NCBI GenBank assembly: GCA_022823405.1
Contig: JAJDXD010000103.1
Span: forward strand, 1 to 35,069
Length of the DNA stretch: 35,069 nucleotides
Source: Gammaproteobacteria bacterium
GTDB taxonomy: Bacteria > Pseudomonadota > Gammaproteobacteria > Arenicellales > JAJDZL01
Direction: 5' to 3'
Part shown: positions 25,601 through 34,517 of the stretch, in pieces
How the letters are laid out: the number at the start of each line of letters is the position of its first letter
How positions within the stretch are numbered: position 1 is the stretch's first letter
Notes under the pieces: model-generated
What the model saw: the letters and a program-made list of their open reading frames with translations, nothing else
Databases searched by the model: none
Told to the model about the DNA's origin: nothing
Made by a program: the position numbers and the translations under genes

Positions 25601-26689
25601 TTGTCTAAGTCTAGCCCTAAACTGTTCACTCCAATTTCCTTTCGTGAGTTGACACTGCAAAATCGCATCATTGTTTCACCGATGTGCCAGTATTCGTCTC
25701 ATAACGGCTGCGTATCTGACTGGCATATGATGCATCTAGGACAATTTTCAGTCGGCGGAGCAGGCCTGTTGATCATGGAAATGACGAATGTCGAAGCCAG
25801 GGGGCGTATTAGTCCATTTTGCGTGGGTCTGTATAGCGACGAAAACGAAGCAGCATTAAAACGAATTGTTGCTTTCTGTAATCAGTACGGGAGTGTGCCA
25901 ATTGGGGTTCAGTTGGCTCACGCAGGACGAAAAGCATCGACGCGGCCTCCTTGGCAGCATCGAGAGTATATCCCACCTTCCGAAGGTGGATGGATTCCCG
26001 CGGCACCATCTCCGATCGCTTTGGATTTGGGTTGGACTATACCCCACGAGCTTGAGAAAGAGGAAGTTGGTAACTTAGTAAGTGCGTTTGCTGAATCTGC
26101 AATCCGGGCAGATCGAATCGGTTTTGCAGCGATTGAATTGCACGCCGCACATGGTTATCTTCTCCATCAGTTTTTGTCGCCTATATCTAACCAGAGAAAC
26201 GATGAATTCGGTGGTTCACTAGACAACAGAATGCGATTTCCGCTTGCGGTATTTCAAGCGGTTCGGGCGGTTTGGCCCGATGATAAGCCAATCGGCGTTA
26301 GAGTATCAGCAACTGATTGGGCTGAGGGAGGCTGGAGCCTGGAAGAAACCGTAGAATTTGCAATTGAACTTAAGAAACTTGGGTGCGACTGGATGGATGT
26401 ATCAAGTGGTGGGTTGGTTCAACATCAGGATATCACCAGCAGACCAGGCTATCAGGTTCATTTGGCTCGTGCGGTTCGGCATGAAGCTGGAATTGCGACT
26501 ATTGCTGTTGGATTAATCACTGATCCCCACCAGGCAGAATCGATCATTGCCGAAGGAGATGCAGACGCCGTCGCATTGGCGCGGGGTATGCTCTACAATC
26601 CACGCTGGCCTTGGCATGCCGCAGAGGCTTTAAATGCCAAGGCCAGCTATCCAAATCAATACCTGCGCTGTCAACCCAAAAGGAGTTAA
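25601..26689 (+). CDS. Old Yellow Enzyme-family NADH:flavin oxidoreductase (YqjM class)
   Basis: 362 residues of an FMN-binding TIM barrel. YqjM-type features include C29 in MCQYSS, GVQLAHAGRKAS, the H181/H184 pair in ELHAAHGYLLHQFLSP, and FGGSLDNRMRFPL. VALARGMLYNPRWPWHAA closes the barrel and FMN phosphate site. The family reduces activated C=C bonds with NAD(P)H. TTG at 25601 is the first plausible start; the frame is closed by TAA at 25562, and no good ribosome binding site is visible. The three-part reductase gene follows 5 bases after the stop, so electron transfer or shared metabolism is likely. Confidence 0.9.
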   Translation: MSKSSPKLFTPISFRELTLQNRIIVSPMCQYSSHNGCVSDWHMMHLGQFSVGGAGLLIMEMTNVEARGRISPFCVGLYSDENEAALKRIVAFCNQYGSVPIGVQLAHAGRKASTRPPWQHREYIPPSEGGWIPAAPSPIALDLGWTIPHELEKEEVGNLVSAFAESAIRADRIGFAAIELHAAHGYLLHQFLSPISNQRNDEFGGSLDNRMRFPLAVFQAVRAVWPDDKPIGVRVSATDWAEGGWSLEETVEFAIELKKLGCDWMDVSSGGLVQHQDITSRPGYQVHLARAVRHEAGIATIAVGLITDPHQAESIIAEGDADAVALARGMLYNPRWPWHAAEALNAKASYPNQYLRCQPKRS

Positions 26690-26694
26690 CAAGT

Positions 26695-27987
26695 TTGCAC
26701 TATCGTCGTCACATATTCTGTTGCGTGAATGAGCGCGAATCTAGCCATCCACGTGGTTGCTGTAGTGTTCGGGGCTCGGTTGAACTGCGTGCCTATATGA
26801 AGAGGCGGGCGAAAGAAATGGGACTCGACGACATTCGGGTTAACAATGCTGGCTGTTTGGAGCGCTGCGAATTAGGACCTGCGATGGTTGTTTATCCGGA
26901 AGGGATTTGGTATCACTACGAAAATACCAAAGATATTGATGAAATCCTCGAAAGCCATATTGTGCAGGGTAATCCAGTAGAGAGGTTGTTACTGAATGAC
27001 GGCCAAAAATTTCTGGAACCTTCGCCACCAGAGCGGGTGTACCTGGTCGTTTCAGATATTACGCACTTGGGCGACGGCTGTCTGACAATTGAATTCAGGC
27101 ATTCAAATGGCAAGGAATTGCCAAAGTTTTCCGCAGGTGCTCAATTAGGCCTGCTGTTTGATCGGAATCGCATAAGCCGGAATTTTTCACTTATCAATAA
27201 GTCGGTTGAAACAAACCGCTATCTAGTTGGAGTGAAAGATGATGGTGATGATTCAGTGACAGCTTGGATAGTTTCCAACATTAAAGTTGGTGATGAATTT
27301 AAAGCGCACCTTCCAAATAACACGATTGGACTAAACGAATCTGCTGTACAGCATACTCTTTTTGGGGAAAGCAGTGGTGTTCTGCCTTTGCTATCGATGT
27401 GTCACCGACTACTTGACATCAACGCGGATTTCAAAGTGCACTACTTGCATAATCCATTAGGCAATAACTTTTTTCTGAAGGAACTTAAAGAAATTTGCGG
27501 CAGACGACTGACTATTCACTCATCCGATTTATTCTCTGCAAATTCAGTCGCGTTTTCGAATTTTCACAATGGGTCTACAGCAAATCATCATTTGTACTTA
27601 TGTGGGTCTGCAAACTTTATGACGGAGGCCTTAGCAAAGACATCGGACTGGCCGGCAGAAGCGGTGCATACGCAATACATGTCTGCACCAAAATTGAAAG
27701 ATCCTACCGCATTGAATTTTAGTATTACTTTGGCTCGACGGACGAAAACCCTTCGCGTTAGCGAGACCCAAAGTGTGTTTGATGTGTTGCATGAAGCAGG
27801 GTTGTTGAACGTAGAGTACGCCTGTGAAGATGGATTATGTGGAGCGTGCAAGGTCAAAGTGCTTTCTGGCGAGATTGAGCATCGGGACTTTGTGCTGACT
27901 CCGGCGGAGAAAAATCAGCAAAATACAATGATTGCATGCGTATCCAGGGCAGCCGAAGAAAGTTCTAGATTGATCCTGGATATTTAA
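26695..27987 (+). CDS. Three-part oxidoreductase: TRX-like [2Fe-2S] Fd + FNR-like reductase + plant-type [2Fe-2S] Fd
   Basis: 430 residues from TTG 26695, placed 10 bases after AAAGGAG. Residues 1-85 match thioredoxin-like [2Fe-2S] ferredoxins: Cys at 9/10 and 22/23, then C54-x3-C58 followed by GPAMVVYPEGIWYHY. Residues about 113-345 resemble phthalate-dioxygenase-reductase-type flavin reductases (RNFSL, LPLLSMCHRLL, LYLCGSANFM), but the usual GGIGITP loop is altered to ESSGVLP. Residues about 350-430 form a plant-type ferredoxin with C377, C382, C385 and C415. It probably carries electrons from NAD(P)H to an oxygenase or to the adjacent OYE. ORF extension upstream of the TTG overlaps the OYE gene and is unlikely. 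Confidence 0.85.
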   Translation: MHYRRHIFCCVNERESSHPRGCCSVRGSVELRAYMKRRAKEMGLDDIRVNNAGCLERCELGPAMVVYPEGIWYHYENTKDIDEILESHIVQGNPVERLLLNDGQKFLEPSPPERVYLVVSDITHLGDGCLTIEFRHSNGKELPKFSAGAQLGLLFDRNRISRNFSLINKSVETNRYLVGVKDDGDDSVTAWIVSNIKVGDEFKAHLPNNTIGLNESAVQHTLFGESSGVLPLLSMCHRLLDINADFKVHYLHNPLGNNFFLKELKEICGRRLTIHSSDLFSANSVAFSNFHNGSTANHHLYLCGSANFMTEALAKTSDWPAEAVHTQYMSAPKLKDPTALNFSITLARRTKTLRVSETQSVFDVLHEAGLLNVEYACEDGLCGACKVKVLSGEIEHRDFVLTPAEKNQQNTMIACVSRAAEESSRLILDI

Positions 27988-28019
27988 CACCACCAGTAAA
28001 TTCTTGGATTGAGTAGTCG

Positions 28020-28802
28020 ATGGAATTGTTCGGAAAAACAGCATTGGTGACAGGGGGCGGTTCGGGTATCGGATTAGCGATTGCGAAGAAATTTGTATCT
28101 GAAGGGGCGGTAGTCTGTGTTTGCGACCGCGATGAGAAACTTGTCAAAGAACTACAGAATACAGACCCCAATATCGTGAGTGTCGTTGCAGATGTTGGAG
28201 TTGAGTCAGATGTTGATGAATTGTTCGATTTGGTTCTCGAAACTGGTAACGGCCAGTTGGATATTCTGGTCAATAACGCTGGTATTGCAGGTCCCAATGC
28301 TCCCATGGAAACAACAACCCTCAGCGATTGGGAGGCGACGCTTCGAGTCAATGTGATCAGTACCTTTTTGTGTACACGCCGCGCGCTGGAAACGATGAAA
28401 AAACAAAAAAGTGGTTCGATTGTTAATCTTTCGTCAACAGCAGGGACACATGGGTACCCATTGCGTACCCCATATGCCTCTGCGAAATGGGCGGTTGTTG
28501 GAATGACCAAGTCTTTAGCAATGGAGGTTGGGCATTGTGGCATTCGAGTCAATGCCATCTGTCCCGGATCGGTTTCAGGTCCACGAATGAATCGGGTTAT
28601 GACAGCTGAGGCTAAAACTCGAAATTTAAGTGAAAAACAGATTTACGATCAGCTTGTGAGTCAGACCTCACTGAAAACATTTGTCGAGGTTGAGGATATC
28701 GCCGAGATGGCGCTCTTTGTTTGTTCAGAGCGAGGTGCAAGAATTAGTGGACAGGCCTTGGCAGTCGACGGACACACGGAGTCACTTTCACTGCTGACCT
28801 AA
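28020..28802 (+). CDS. SDR-family NAD(P)-dependent oxidoreductase
   Basis: 260 residues, a classical short-chain dehydrogenase. Present are TGGGSGIG (cofactor binding), NNAG, a catalytic Ser in NLSSTAG, the YxxxK pair (YASAK) and IRVNAICPGSVSGPRM. These enzymes interconvert alcohols and ketones. The gene begins 32 bases after the three-part oxidoreductase and runs in the same direction, so it may serve the same catabolic route. The substrate cannot be inferred; similarity to 3-oxoacyl reductases does not by itself make it PhaB. Confidence 0.9.
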   Translation: MELFGKTALVTGGGSGIGLAIAKKFVSEGAVVCVCDRDEKLVKELQNTDPNIVSVVADVGVESDVDELFDLVLETGNGQLDILVNNAGIAGPNAPMETTTLSDWEATLRVNVISTFLCTRRALETMKKQKSGSIVNLSSTAGTHGYPLRTPYASAKWAVVGMTKSLAMEVGHCGIRVNAICPGSVSGPRMNRVMTAEAKTRNLSEKQIYDQLVSQTSLKTFVEVEDIAEMALFVCSERGARISGQALAVDGHTESLSLLT

Positions 28803-29016
28803 AAGGTGTAAGTATTGAAATTGGCCGGCATTTTTCGCTAGATCAGCACAATTTCGATGATTTTTCTCAAAAAGTCAAAATTCTATCGCCTTAGTTTGAT
28901 AAATTAGAAAACCCATTACTCATGCAACTCACATTTGCGAGTAGCCTAGTCTTTTAACTAAACTAAAGTATCTCTATTTGGTGAAATTCATTGAGATTTT
29001 ATTTGGAGTAGGAAAT

Positions 29017-30045
29017 ATGAAGAAATTCTTAAATAATGCATTGCTTGCAGTATTGGCGTCGGCCGTAAGCGGCTTTGGCCTTATTGCCTCGTCATCTGTA
29101 AGTGCGGCGGGACCGGATGGTTATCCAAATCGCCCAATTACTGTAATCTGCTGCTACGGAAAAGGCGGAGGTTCAGATCAGGCGGTTGACGCAATTGTTG
29201 GACCGGCTGCAAAAATCATGAACGCGAAGATCAACAAAATCAACATCACTGGTGGCGGTGGACTGAATTGTCTGCCCGAATTTTTACAGGCTCCGGCAGA
29301 TGGTTACACGCTTTTGCAGCACATCGACACATTGCCCTCTCGCTATGTAGAAGGTCGAATTGATTTGAATCCAGTTACGGATGTTGAATCATTGGTGATT
29401 ATGAACGTCGCACCTACCATGCTCTTCATCAATGGTGAAGATGAAAGATTCATCACAGATGGCAAGGCGGACTGGGACAAAGTGGTTGCATACGCTAAAC
29501 AGGGTGAAGGAAACCTGACTGTATCTAACATCAACATTCCAATGGAATTGGTTAGTATGGCGGTTGTGGAGAATCATTTTGGATTTAAAGCCAAGCAGGT
29601 TCTCACAGGTAAATCTGCAGAACGCTTTGGAGCAGTGATCGGTGGTCAACTAGATGTGCTCATGGAGCAGCCCGGTGACGTTTCCAAGTACGTCGAAGCA
29701 GGACAGTTAAAACCAGTTCTGGCTCTGTGGCCAACCCGATTTGACAATTTCCCGGATGTTAAAGCCCTCGGTGCTGACTATGGTCTGGATTGGGACCCGC
29801 TACTGCGGTTCCGTGGCATGTTCGTAAAACAGGGTACACCACCCGAAATCGTTGAATACCTGGCAGAAGTATTTGCAGAAGCCTACAAGTCTGACGAACA
29901 TCAGGATTTTGTTAAGCGCAAAAGTCTTGATATCGTCGATTCATTCAGGAGTCGAGCAGATACCACAAAGATCATTGAAGACTCAGTAGGTGTTTACATC
30001 AGCCAATTTCGTGAATTGGGATTACCTATTCGCGAAGGATTGTAA
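29017..30045 (+). CDS. tctC: Tripartite tricarboxylate transporter substrate-binding protein, TctC type
   Basis: 342 residues from ATG 29017, which follows GGAGTAGGAA. A signal peptide (MKKFLNNALLAVLASAVSGF to about residue 32) is followed by YPNRPITVICCYGKGGGSDQ, the start of the TctC/Bug fold; LQAPADGYTLLQ is the other family hallmark. It binds a small carboxylate or related solute in the periplasm and passes it to TctAB. Two adjacent cysteines (ICCYG) near the binding site are unusual for the family, where a Pro-Phe/Trp-Pro segment is common. It lies directly before tctB and tctA. A GTG/ATG farther upstream (28978) would precede the signal peptide. Confidence 0.9.
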   Translation: MKKFLNNALLAVLASAVSGFGLIASSSVSAAGPDGYPNRPITVICCYGKGGGSDQAVDAIVGPAAKIMNAKINKINITGGGGLNCLPEFLQAPADGYTLLQHIDTLPSRYVEGRIDLNPVTDVESLVIMNVAPTMLFINGEDERFITDGKADWDKVVAYAKQGEGNLTVSNINIPMELVSMAVVENHFGFKAKQVLTGKSAERFGAVIGGQLDVLMEQPGDVSKYVEAGQLKPVLALWPTRFDNFPDVKALGADYGLDWDPLLRFRGMFVKQGTPPEIVEYLAEVFAEAYKSDEHQDFVKRKSLDIVDSFRSRADTTKIIEDSVGVYISQFRELGLPIREGL

Positions 30046-30065
30046 ATCGACCTAAGTTATTAGAA

Positions 30066-30118
30066 TTCCGTCAGCGGCTTCGATCCATTCAAAGTTGCTG
30101 ACGGAAATTTATTTTTTT
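30066..30118 (+). terminator. Intercistronic hairpin with T-run between tctC and tctB
   Basis: TTCCGTCAGC (30066-30075) pairs perfectly with GCTGACGGAA (30097-30106) around a 21-base loop and is followed by ATTTATTTTTTT. This is a partial terminator or 3'-stabilising hairpin. It would give more binding protein than membrane subunits, as is common in binding-protein transport operons. Confidence 0.65.
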
Positions 30119-30145
30119 GCAATTGTGACTGATTGTCATTAAATC

Positions 30146-30682
30146 ATGTCTGATTCTCACCAGTCTGTATTTGAACGCTATTCCCATCTGATAGAAGGAA
30201 TCGTTTGGCTAGTCTTTGTTCTTCTCGCAGCCGCATATACGTTTGATTTTGATGACCCACTACCAGTCTATGAATGGGGACCTGCTCACTGGCCAAGAGT
30301 TGTACTGTTCGGCATGTTCGTGGCCTGCCTCTGGTTGCTGTTTGTTGAATCTCGTAAGAAAGAAGACAGCGAAGAGATTGCACCAACCTCCAAAATCAAA
30401 ATTGATTTGTCAACTCGTGTTCACATGGTATTGATTTTTGGTCTGCCGGTGCTGTACTCATTTTTGATTCACAGGATGGGGTTCTTACTGATTACACCAT
30501 TTTTCCTGGGTTTTTATATGTGGGTCGTCGGAGTCAAGAAAATACGAACATTGATCATTATGACTGTGGGAATATATGCTGCTATTTTGATCATTTTCGT
30601 TAAGCTCATATTTACGTATCTGCCTCCTGGAGCAGGAATTTTCAATACGATTAACGGATACTTTCTCAGAGTTCTACAGTAA
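30146..30682 (+). CDS. tctB: TctB-family small membrane subunit
   Basis: 178 residues with four hydrophobic segments. The loop FDDPLPVYEWGPAHWPRVVLFGMF is the usual TctB region (xxGPxxxPxxv). A hydrophilic linker with KKEDSEEI sits between helices 2 and 3. Function in the TTT complex is poorly known; it is required with TctA for ion-coupled import. No clear Shine-Dalgarno precedes the ATG. The stop TAA overlaps the start ATG of tctA by one base (AATG), implying translational coupling. Confidence 0.88.
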   Translation: MSDSHQSVFERYSHLIEGIVWLVFVLLAAAYTFDFDDPLPVYEWGPAHWPRVVLFGMFVACLWLLFVESRKKEDSEEIAPTSKIKIDLSTRVHMVLIFGLPVLYSFLIHRMGFLLITPFFLGFYMWVVGVKKIRTLIIMTVGIYAAILIIFVKLIFTYLPPGAGIFNTINGYFLRVLQ

Positions 30683-32193
30683 TGGAAGATTTTTTAATCG
30701 GAACTCAGCATCTGTTTACCGATCCCATCGGCATTCTGATTTTTGTCCTTGCCCTGATTGCAGGCCTTGTATTTGGTGCCGTGCCTGGCTTAAGCTTGCT
30801 CACCCTTGGAGCAGTGCTACTTCCGTTTACAGCGTATCTGTCGTCGACACATGCAATCATGTTGTACGGGGTCATCTATGTTGCGGGGGTTTACGGAGGC
30901 GCCGTAACAGCAATTCTATTTAACATTCCAGGGTCGGTGGAAAACGCACCGACTGCTTTTGACGGATACCCGATGACTCTAAAGGGTGAGTCAGGAAAGG
31001 CAATTGGCTATGCGGTAACCTGTTCTGCGTTTGGGGGTACTTTGGCAGCCATTGCCATGATGGCATTCACAGGACCTGTAGCGGATTTTGCAATCCGCAA
31101 CTTTGGACCGATTGAAATTTTTGCACTTGTATTTTTTGGGCTTGCGGTGGTCGCCGGTATTGGAACCCGCTCACTATCAAAGGGTTGGCTGTCTTTGTTA
31201 GTGGGGCTATTGATCGGATCAATAGGAAGTGACCCTACAGGAGGAATTCCACGGTTTCACTTTGGTACACTATATTTGCATGGTGGCGTTCATTTTGTAC
31301 CGCTGATTCTTGGATTTTTTGCTGTTGCAGAAGTTTTTGTGCAGGGGCTGAAACTTGCTAAGGGTGAATATCAATCGCCTAAGGTTTCAGTTTCCTATCC
31401 GTCGTTTTTTGAATTCTGGAAAATGAAGTTCGTCGTTGTGCGCTCAGCACTAATCGGATTTTTCTGTGGCGTGCTACCTGGAATTGGAGCCACTTTGGCA
31501 GCTTTCATGTCATACAACGAAGCTGTAAGATGGTCAAAGAATCGTGCGAATTTTGGCAAAGGTGAACCGGAAGGCGTGGTCGCACCCGAGACAGCAAATA
31601 ATGCGGCTACTGGTGCAGCAATGATTCCATTGCTGGCCTTGGGTTTGCCTGGTGGCGCATTGACTGCCATGATGATCGGTGTTTTCAATCTGCATGACAT
31701 GGATGTTGGACCGCTGATCATGCTTGAAGCGCATGACCTCGTCTGGGTACTATTCGCTTCAATGTTTTGGGCCAGTGTTGCGATTTTGCTCGTTGGAGTA
31801 GTTGAAGCGAAGGGAATTGTCAACCTCTTGAGAATTCCGTTCCCGATTCTTGCACCAACAATTCTGATTTTTGCAACAATCGGTGCATTTGCTCTTCGGG
31901 GCAATATTCTAGATGTCTATTCGATGTTTATTGCCGGAGTGGTTGGCTTCCTGATGAGAAAAGGCGACTATTCGATTCCGGCTCTTGTGATGGGCGTCAT
32001 TCTCGGTCAAATCGGTGAAGATACGTTCGCTAGATCAATGGTATTGCTTGACTACAATGTGTTTGCGTTCTTTACCAAACCAATCAGCGGAATTCTGATT
32101 GCTGCGGGTCTGATCACGATAGTGATGAACATTATTAGACATCGCCAGCTATTTGGTAGCTACTACGCTGAATACAAGGACGAAAACGCTTAA
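30682..32193 (+). CDS. tctA: TctA-family large permease subunit
   Basis: 503 residues with about twelve hydrophobic segments, the normal TctA size. Family motifs include FGAVPGLSLLTLGAVLLPFT, GGAVTAILFNIPGSVENAP followed by DGYPMTLKGESGKAIG, and in the second half GVLPGIGATLAAFMSYN and IPLLALGLPGGALTAMM. It forms the translocation path for the solute delivered by TctC, using an ion gradient. The amidohydrolase gene follows 135 bases later in the same direction. Confidence 0.95.
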   Translation: MEDFLIGTQHLFTDPIGILIFVLALIAGLVFGAVPGLSLLTLGAVLLPFTAYLSSTHAIMLYGVIYVAGVYGGAVTAILFNIPGSVENAPTAFDGYPMTLKGESGKAIGYAVTCSAFGGTLAAIAMMAFTGPVADFAIRNFGPIEIFALVFFGLAVVAGIGTRSLSKGWLSLLVGLLIGSIGSDPTGGIPRFHFGTLYLHGGVHFVPLILGFFAVAEVFVQGLKLAKGEYQSPKVSVSYPSFFEFWKMKFVVVRSALIGFFCGVLPGIGATLAAFMSYNEAVRWSKNRANFGKGEPEGVVAPETANNAATGAAMIPLLALGLPGGALTAMMIGVFNLHDMDVGPLIMLEAHDLVWVLFASMFWASVAILLVGVVEAKGIVNLLRIPFPILAPTILIFATIGAFALRGNILDVYSMFIAGVVGFLMRKGDYSIPALVMGVILGQIGEDTFARSMVLLDYNVFAFFTKPISGILIAAGLITIVMNIIRHRQLFGSYYAEYKDENA

Positions 32194-32328
32194 TCAGATT
32201 CTTGCGAAGTTTCCGATCCTTCAGTAGACTTTCAGTCACTCCAATATACAGTTCAGTAGATCGTGGTCAAATTAGACTTGGCTACTTGAATATGGCTTCG
32301 CATACTTCACACCCTGGGGAGGGTTAAC

Positions 32329-33570
32329 ATGATCGACAAACTACGTGTAAACGGCGACCGATTGTGGGCTTCTTTGATGGAAATGGCGCAAATCGGCGCA
32401 ACTGAAAAGGGCGGGGTTTGTCGCCTGGCATTATCGGATTTAGATCGAGAAGGAAGAGACCTGTTATCAAAGTGGGCTGAAGAGCAGGGTTGCAGTCGCC
32501 TCGTAGATCCGATGGGAAATATGTTTTTTCGACGGCCAGGCCGTTCACCAGATGGAAAACCAGTTGGTTCAGGTAGTCACTTGGATACTCAGCCAACAGG
32601 TGGAAAATTTGACGGTGTATATGGCGTATTAGCTGCACTCGAAGTAATTCGAACGTTGAACGATGCCAATATAGAAACTGATTTGCCAGTCGAAATGGTT
32701 GTGTGGACAAATGAAGAAGGAGCTCGATTTCCTCCATCAATGATAGGCTCTGCTGTATATGCGGGGGCTTTTGATCTGGAGTACGGCCATTCTCGTTCCG
32801 ACCATGATGGCAAGACGATAGGTGGCGAACTTGAAAGAATAGGGTATTTAGGGAATCCACTCCCTGGCAATCACGGTTTCTCGGCTTTTTTCGAAACACA
32901 TATTGAGCAAGGTCCTATTCTTGAAGAGATAGACAAGCCCATCGGTGTCGTTTCCGGAGTTCAGGGTGTGCAATGGTATGATGTGAACGTTATTGGAGAA
33001 GAAGCGCATGCTGGTCCAACTCCAATGGCTAATCGTCGCGATGCCTTGAGAGGGGCGGGAGAATTGATCGGGCGCTTATACAAGACTGCGGAAAATTGCG
33101 GGTTTGCAGCCCGACTGACAGTTGGAGAATTTCGAACCTATCCAGGTTCTCGAAATACAGTACCTTCGCGAGTCGAATTCACAATTGATGTGCGGCACCC
33201 AGATGGAAAAACTTTTGATGATCTTCACAACCAGGTCATAACTACGGTAGAGCAATTTGACAGAAAGTCAAAGCTAAACGCTGAAATAAAGCGTATTTTT
33301 GCCTCACCTCCGATTGAGTTTGATCGGGGTTGTATTGAAGTTGTTCGAAAAAGCGCCGAAAAATGCGGTTACAGCACAAATGAAATGTTTAGTGGAGCTG
33401 GCCATGACTCAGTCTATATTTCAAAGGTAGCACCAACATCAATGATCTTTATTCCCTGCGACGGGGGTGTCAGTCACAACGAAATTGAGAACACGTCGAG
33501 TGAGTTTTGCGAAGCGGGGGCCAATACACTGCTGCATTCGATGATTGCGAAAGCAGGGGTTGTTGCATGA
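32329..33570 (+). CDS. M20-family Zn-dependent amidohydrolase (allantoate / N-carbamoyl amino acid type)
   Basis: 413 residues. The di-metal site is complete: H84 in GSHLDTQPTGGKFDG, D95, E130 in TNEEGARF, H191 in ETHIEQGP and H383 in GVSHNE. GVQWYDVNVIGEEAHAGPTPM is the dimerisation domain typical of the HyuC/AllC group. The group splits the N-carbamoyl or ureido bond of allantoate, beta-ureidopropionate or N-carbamoyl amino acids. GGGGAGGG precedes the ATG. The gene overlaps the next by four bases (ATGA) and lies behind tctABC, so the imported solute may be its substrate. Which carbamoyl compound cannot be read from sequence. Confidence 0.9.
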   Translation: MIDKLRVNGDRLWASLMEMAQIGATEKGGVCRLALSDLDREGRDLLSKWAEEQGCSRLVDPMGNMFFRRPGRSPDGKPVGSGSHLDTQPTGGKFDGVYGVLAALEVIRTLNDANIETDLPVEMVVWTNEEGARFPPSMIGSAVYAGAFDLEYGHSRSDHDGKTIGGELERIGYLGNPLPGNHGFSAFFETHIEQGPILEEIDKPIGVVSGVQGVQWYDVNVIGEEAHAGPTPMANRRDALRGAGELIGRLYKTAENCGFAARLTVGEFRTYPGSRNTVPSRVEFTIDVRHPDGKTFDDLHNQVITTVEQFDRKSKLNAEIKRIFASPPIEFDRGCIEVVRKSAEKCGYSTNEMFSGAGHDSVYISKVAPTSMIFIPCDGGVSHNEIENTSSEFCEAGANTLLHSMIAKAGVVA

Positions 33571-34517
33571 CCGAAACGATCGATCTGTTGGGAATTGGTA
33601 ACGCAATTAATGACAACCTTTGTCGATCGAGTGATGACGAGCTTAAGAAAAACGGACTAATTAAAGGTTCAATGGCACTGATAGATGGACAAAAGGCCGC
33701 TGAATTACAGTCCACCGTAAGTCCTGTGTCGAGGCAATCGGGAGGTTCGGTTTCAAACTCTGTTGTTCATTTTGCTCAACTGGGTGGTCGAAGTCATTTT
33801 ATTGGGAAGGTTGCCAATGATGATGCAGGGACGCACTTTATCGATGAGTTGATCCGGGAAGGTGTCGAATACAGTACGTCATTTCTAAATTCAGGGATTT
33901 CGACCGGACGATGCTATGTATTTGTTACGTCTGATGGTCAAAGGACGATGTGTACCTATCTTGGAGCCAGTAGTGAATTGAGTATCGCAGATGTTGATGC
34001 CGATGCTTTAGACCGAACTAAAGTCCTATTCATTGAAGGTTATCTTTGGGCTTCCCCATGTGCCAAAGAAATGATTCTGGAATCGGTTTTGGTTGCCAAG
34101 CAAAGCGAAACAATCATTGCATTCTCTTTGTCGGACCCAATTCTTGTGGATGGTTTTCGATCTGAATTCCAGCAATTTGTTGAAAATGATGTTGACTTTC
34201 TGATTGGAAATGACCAGGAAGTCCATCAACTATATGAAACCAATACATTGCAAGATTCTATCGAAGAGCTCAAAAACCGCGTGGCTCACTTCGTCATTAC
34301 TCGCGGTGAGAAAGGTTCAGTAGCAGTTGTTCAGCATGAGGTATTCAAGCGTTCTGCGACTCCGGTTGCGCAAGTCGTCGATACCACTGGTGCGGGAGAT
34401 GCATTTGCTGGGGGTTATCTATACGGCTTGACACAAAATAATTCCGTTGAGCAGTGTTTGGATGTTGCCTCTAACCGAGCGGGACAGGTAATCAGTCATT
34501 TCGGTGGACGAAACTAA
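33567..34517 (+). CDS. PfkB-family kinase, adenosine-kinase-like
   Basis: 316 residues from the ATG that overlaps the amidohydrolase stop. LLGIGNAINDNLC, GLIKGSMALID, SGGSVSNSVVHFAQLGGRSHFIGKVANDDAG and RTMCTYLGASSEL follow the pattern of proteobacterial adenosine-kinase-like PfkB proteins. DTTGAGDAFAGGYLYGLT carries the catalytic base D278. It phosphorylates a nucleoside or sugar with ATP. Cotranslation with an M20 amidohydrolase hints at purine or nucleoside metabolism, which is inference. The ORF is open 60 bases farther upstream, inside the amidohydrolase gene, and I do not use that start. Confidence 0.88.
   Translation: MTETIDLLGIGNAINDNLCRSSDDELKKNGLIKGSMALIDGQKAAELQSTVSPVSRQSGGSVSNSVVHFAQLGGRSHFIGKVANDDAGTHFIDELIREGVEYSTSFLNSGISTGRCYVFVTSDGQRTMCTYLGASSELSIADVDADALDRTKVLFIEGYLWASPCAKEMILESVLVAKQSETIIAFSLSDPILVDGFRSEFQQFVENDVDFLIGNDQEVHQLYETNTLQDSIEELKNRVAHFVITRGEKGSVAVVQHEVFKRSATPVAQVVDTTGAGDAFAGGYLYGLTQNNSVEQCLDVASNRAGQVISHFGGRN

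Noticed and set aside
28020..28802. SDR gene as phaB (acetoacetyl-CoA reductase)
   Set aside because: Only general SDR motifs are visible. The gene is 25 kb from phaC and grouped with redox genes.
31395..31904. 169-residue open frame antisense to tctA
   Set aside because: It lies wholly within the strongly supported tctA gene, shows no domain, and is explained by the codon bias of tctA.
32324..32899. 191-residue open frame antisense to the M20 amidohydrolase gene
   Set aside because: The sense-strand gene has complete metal ligands; the antisense product shows no family signature.
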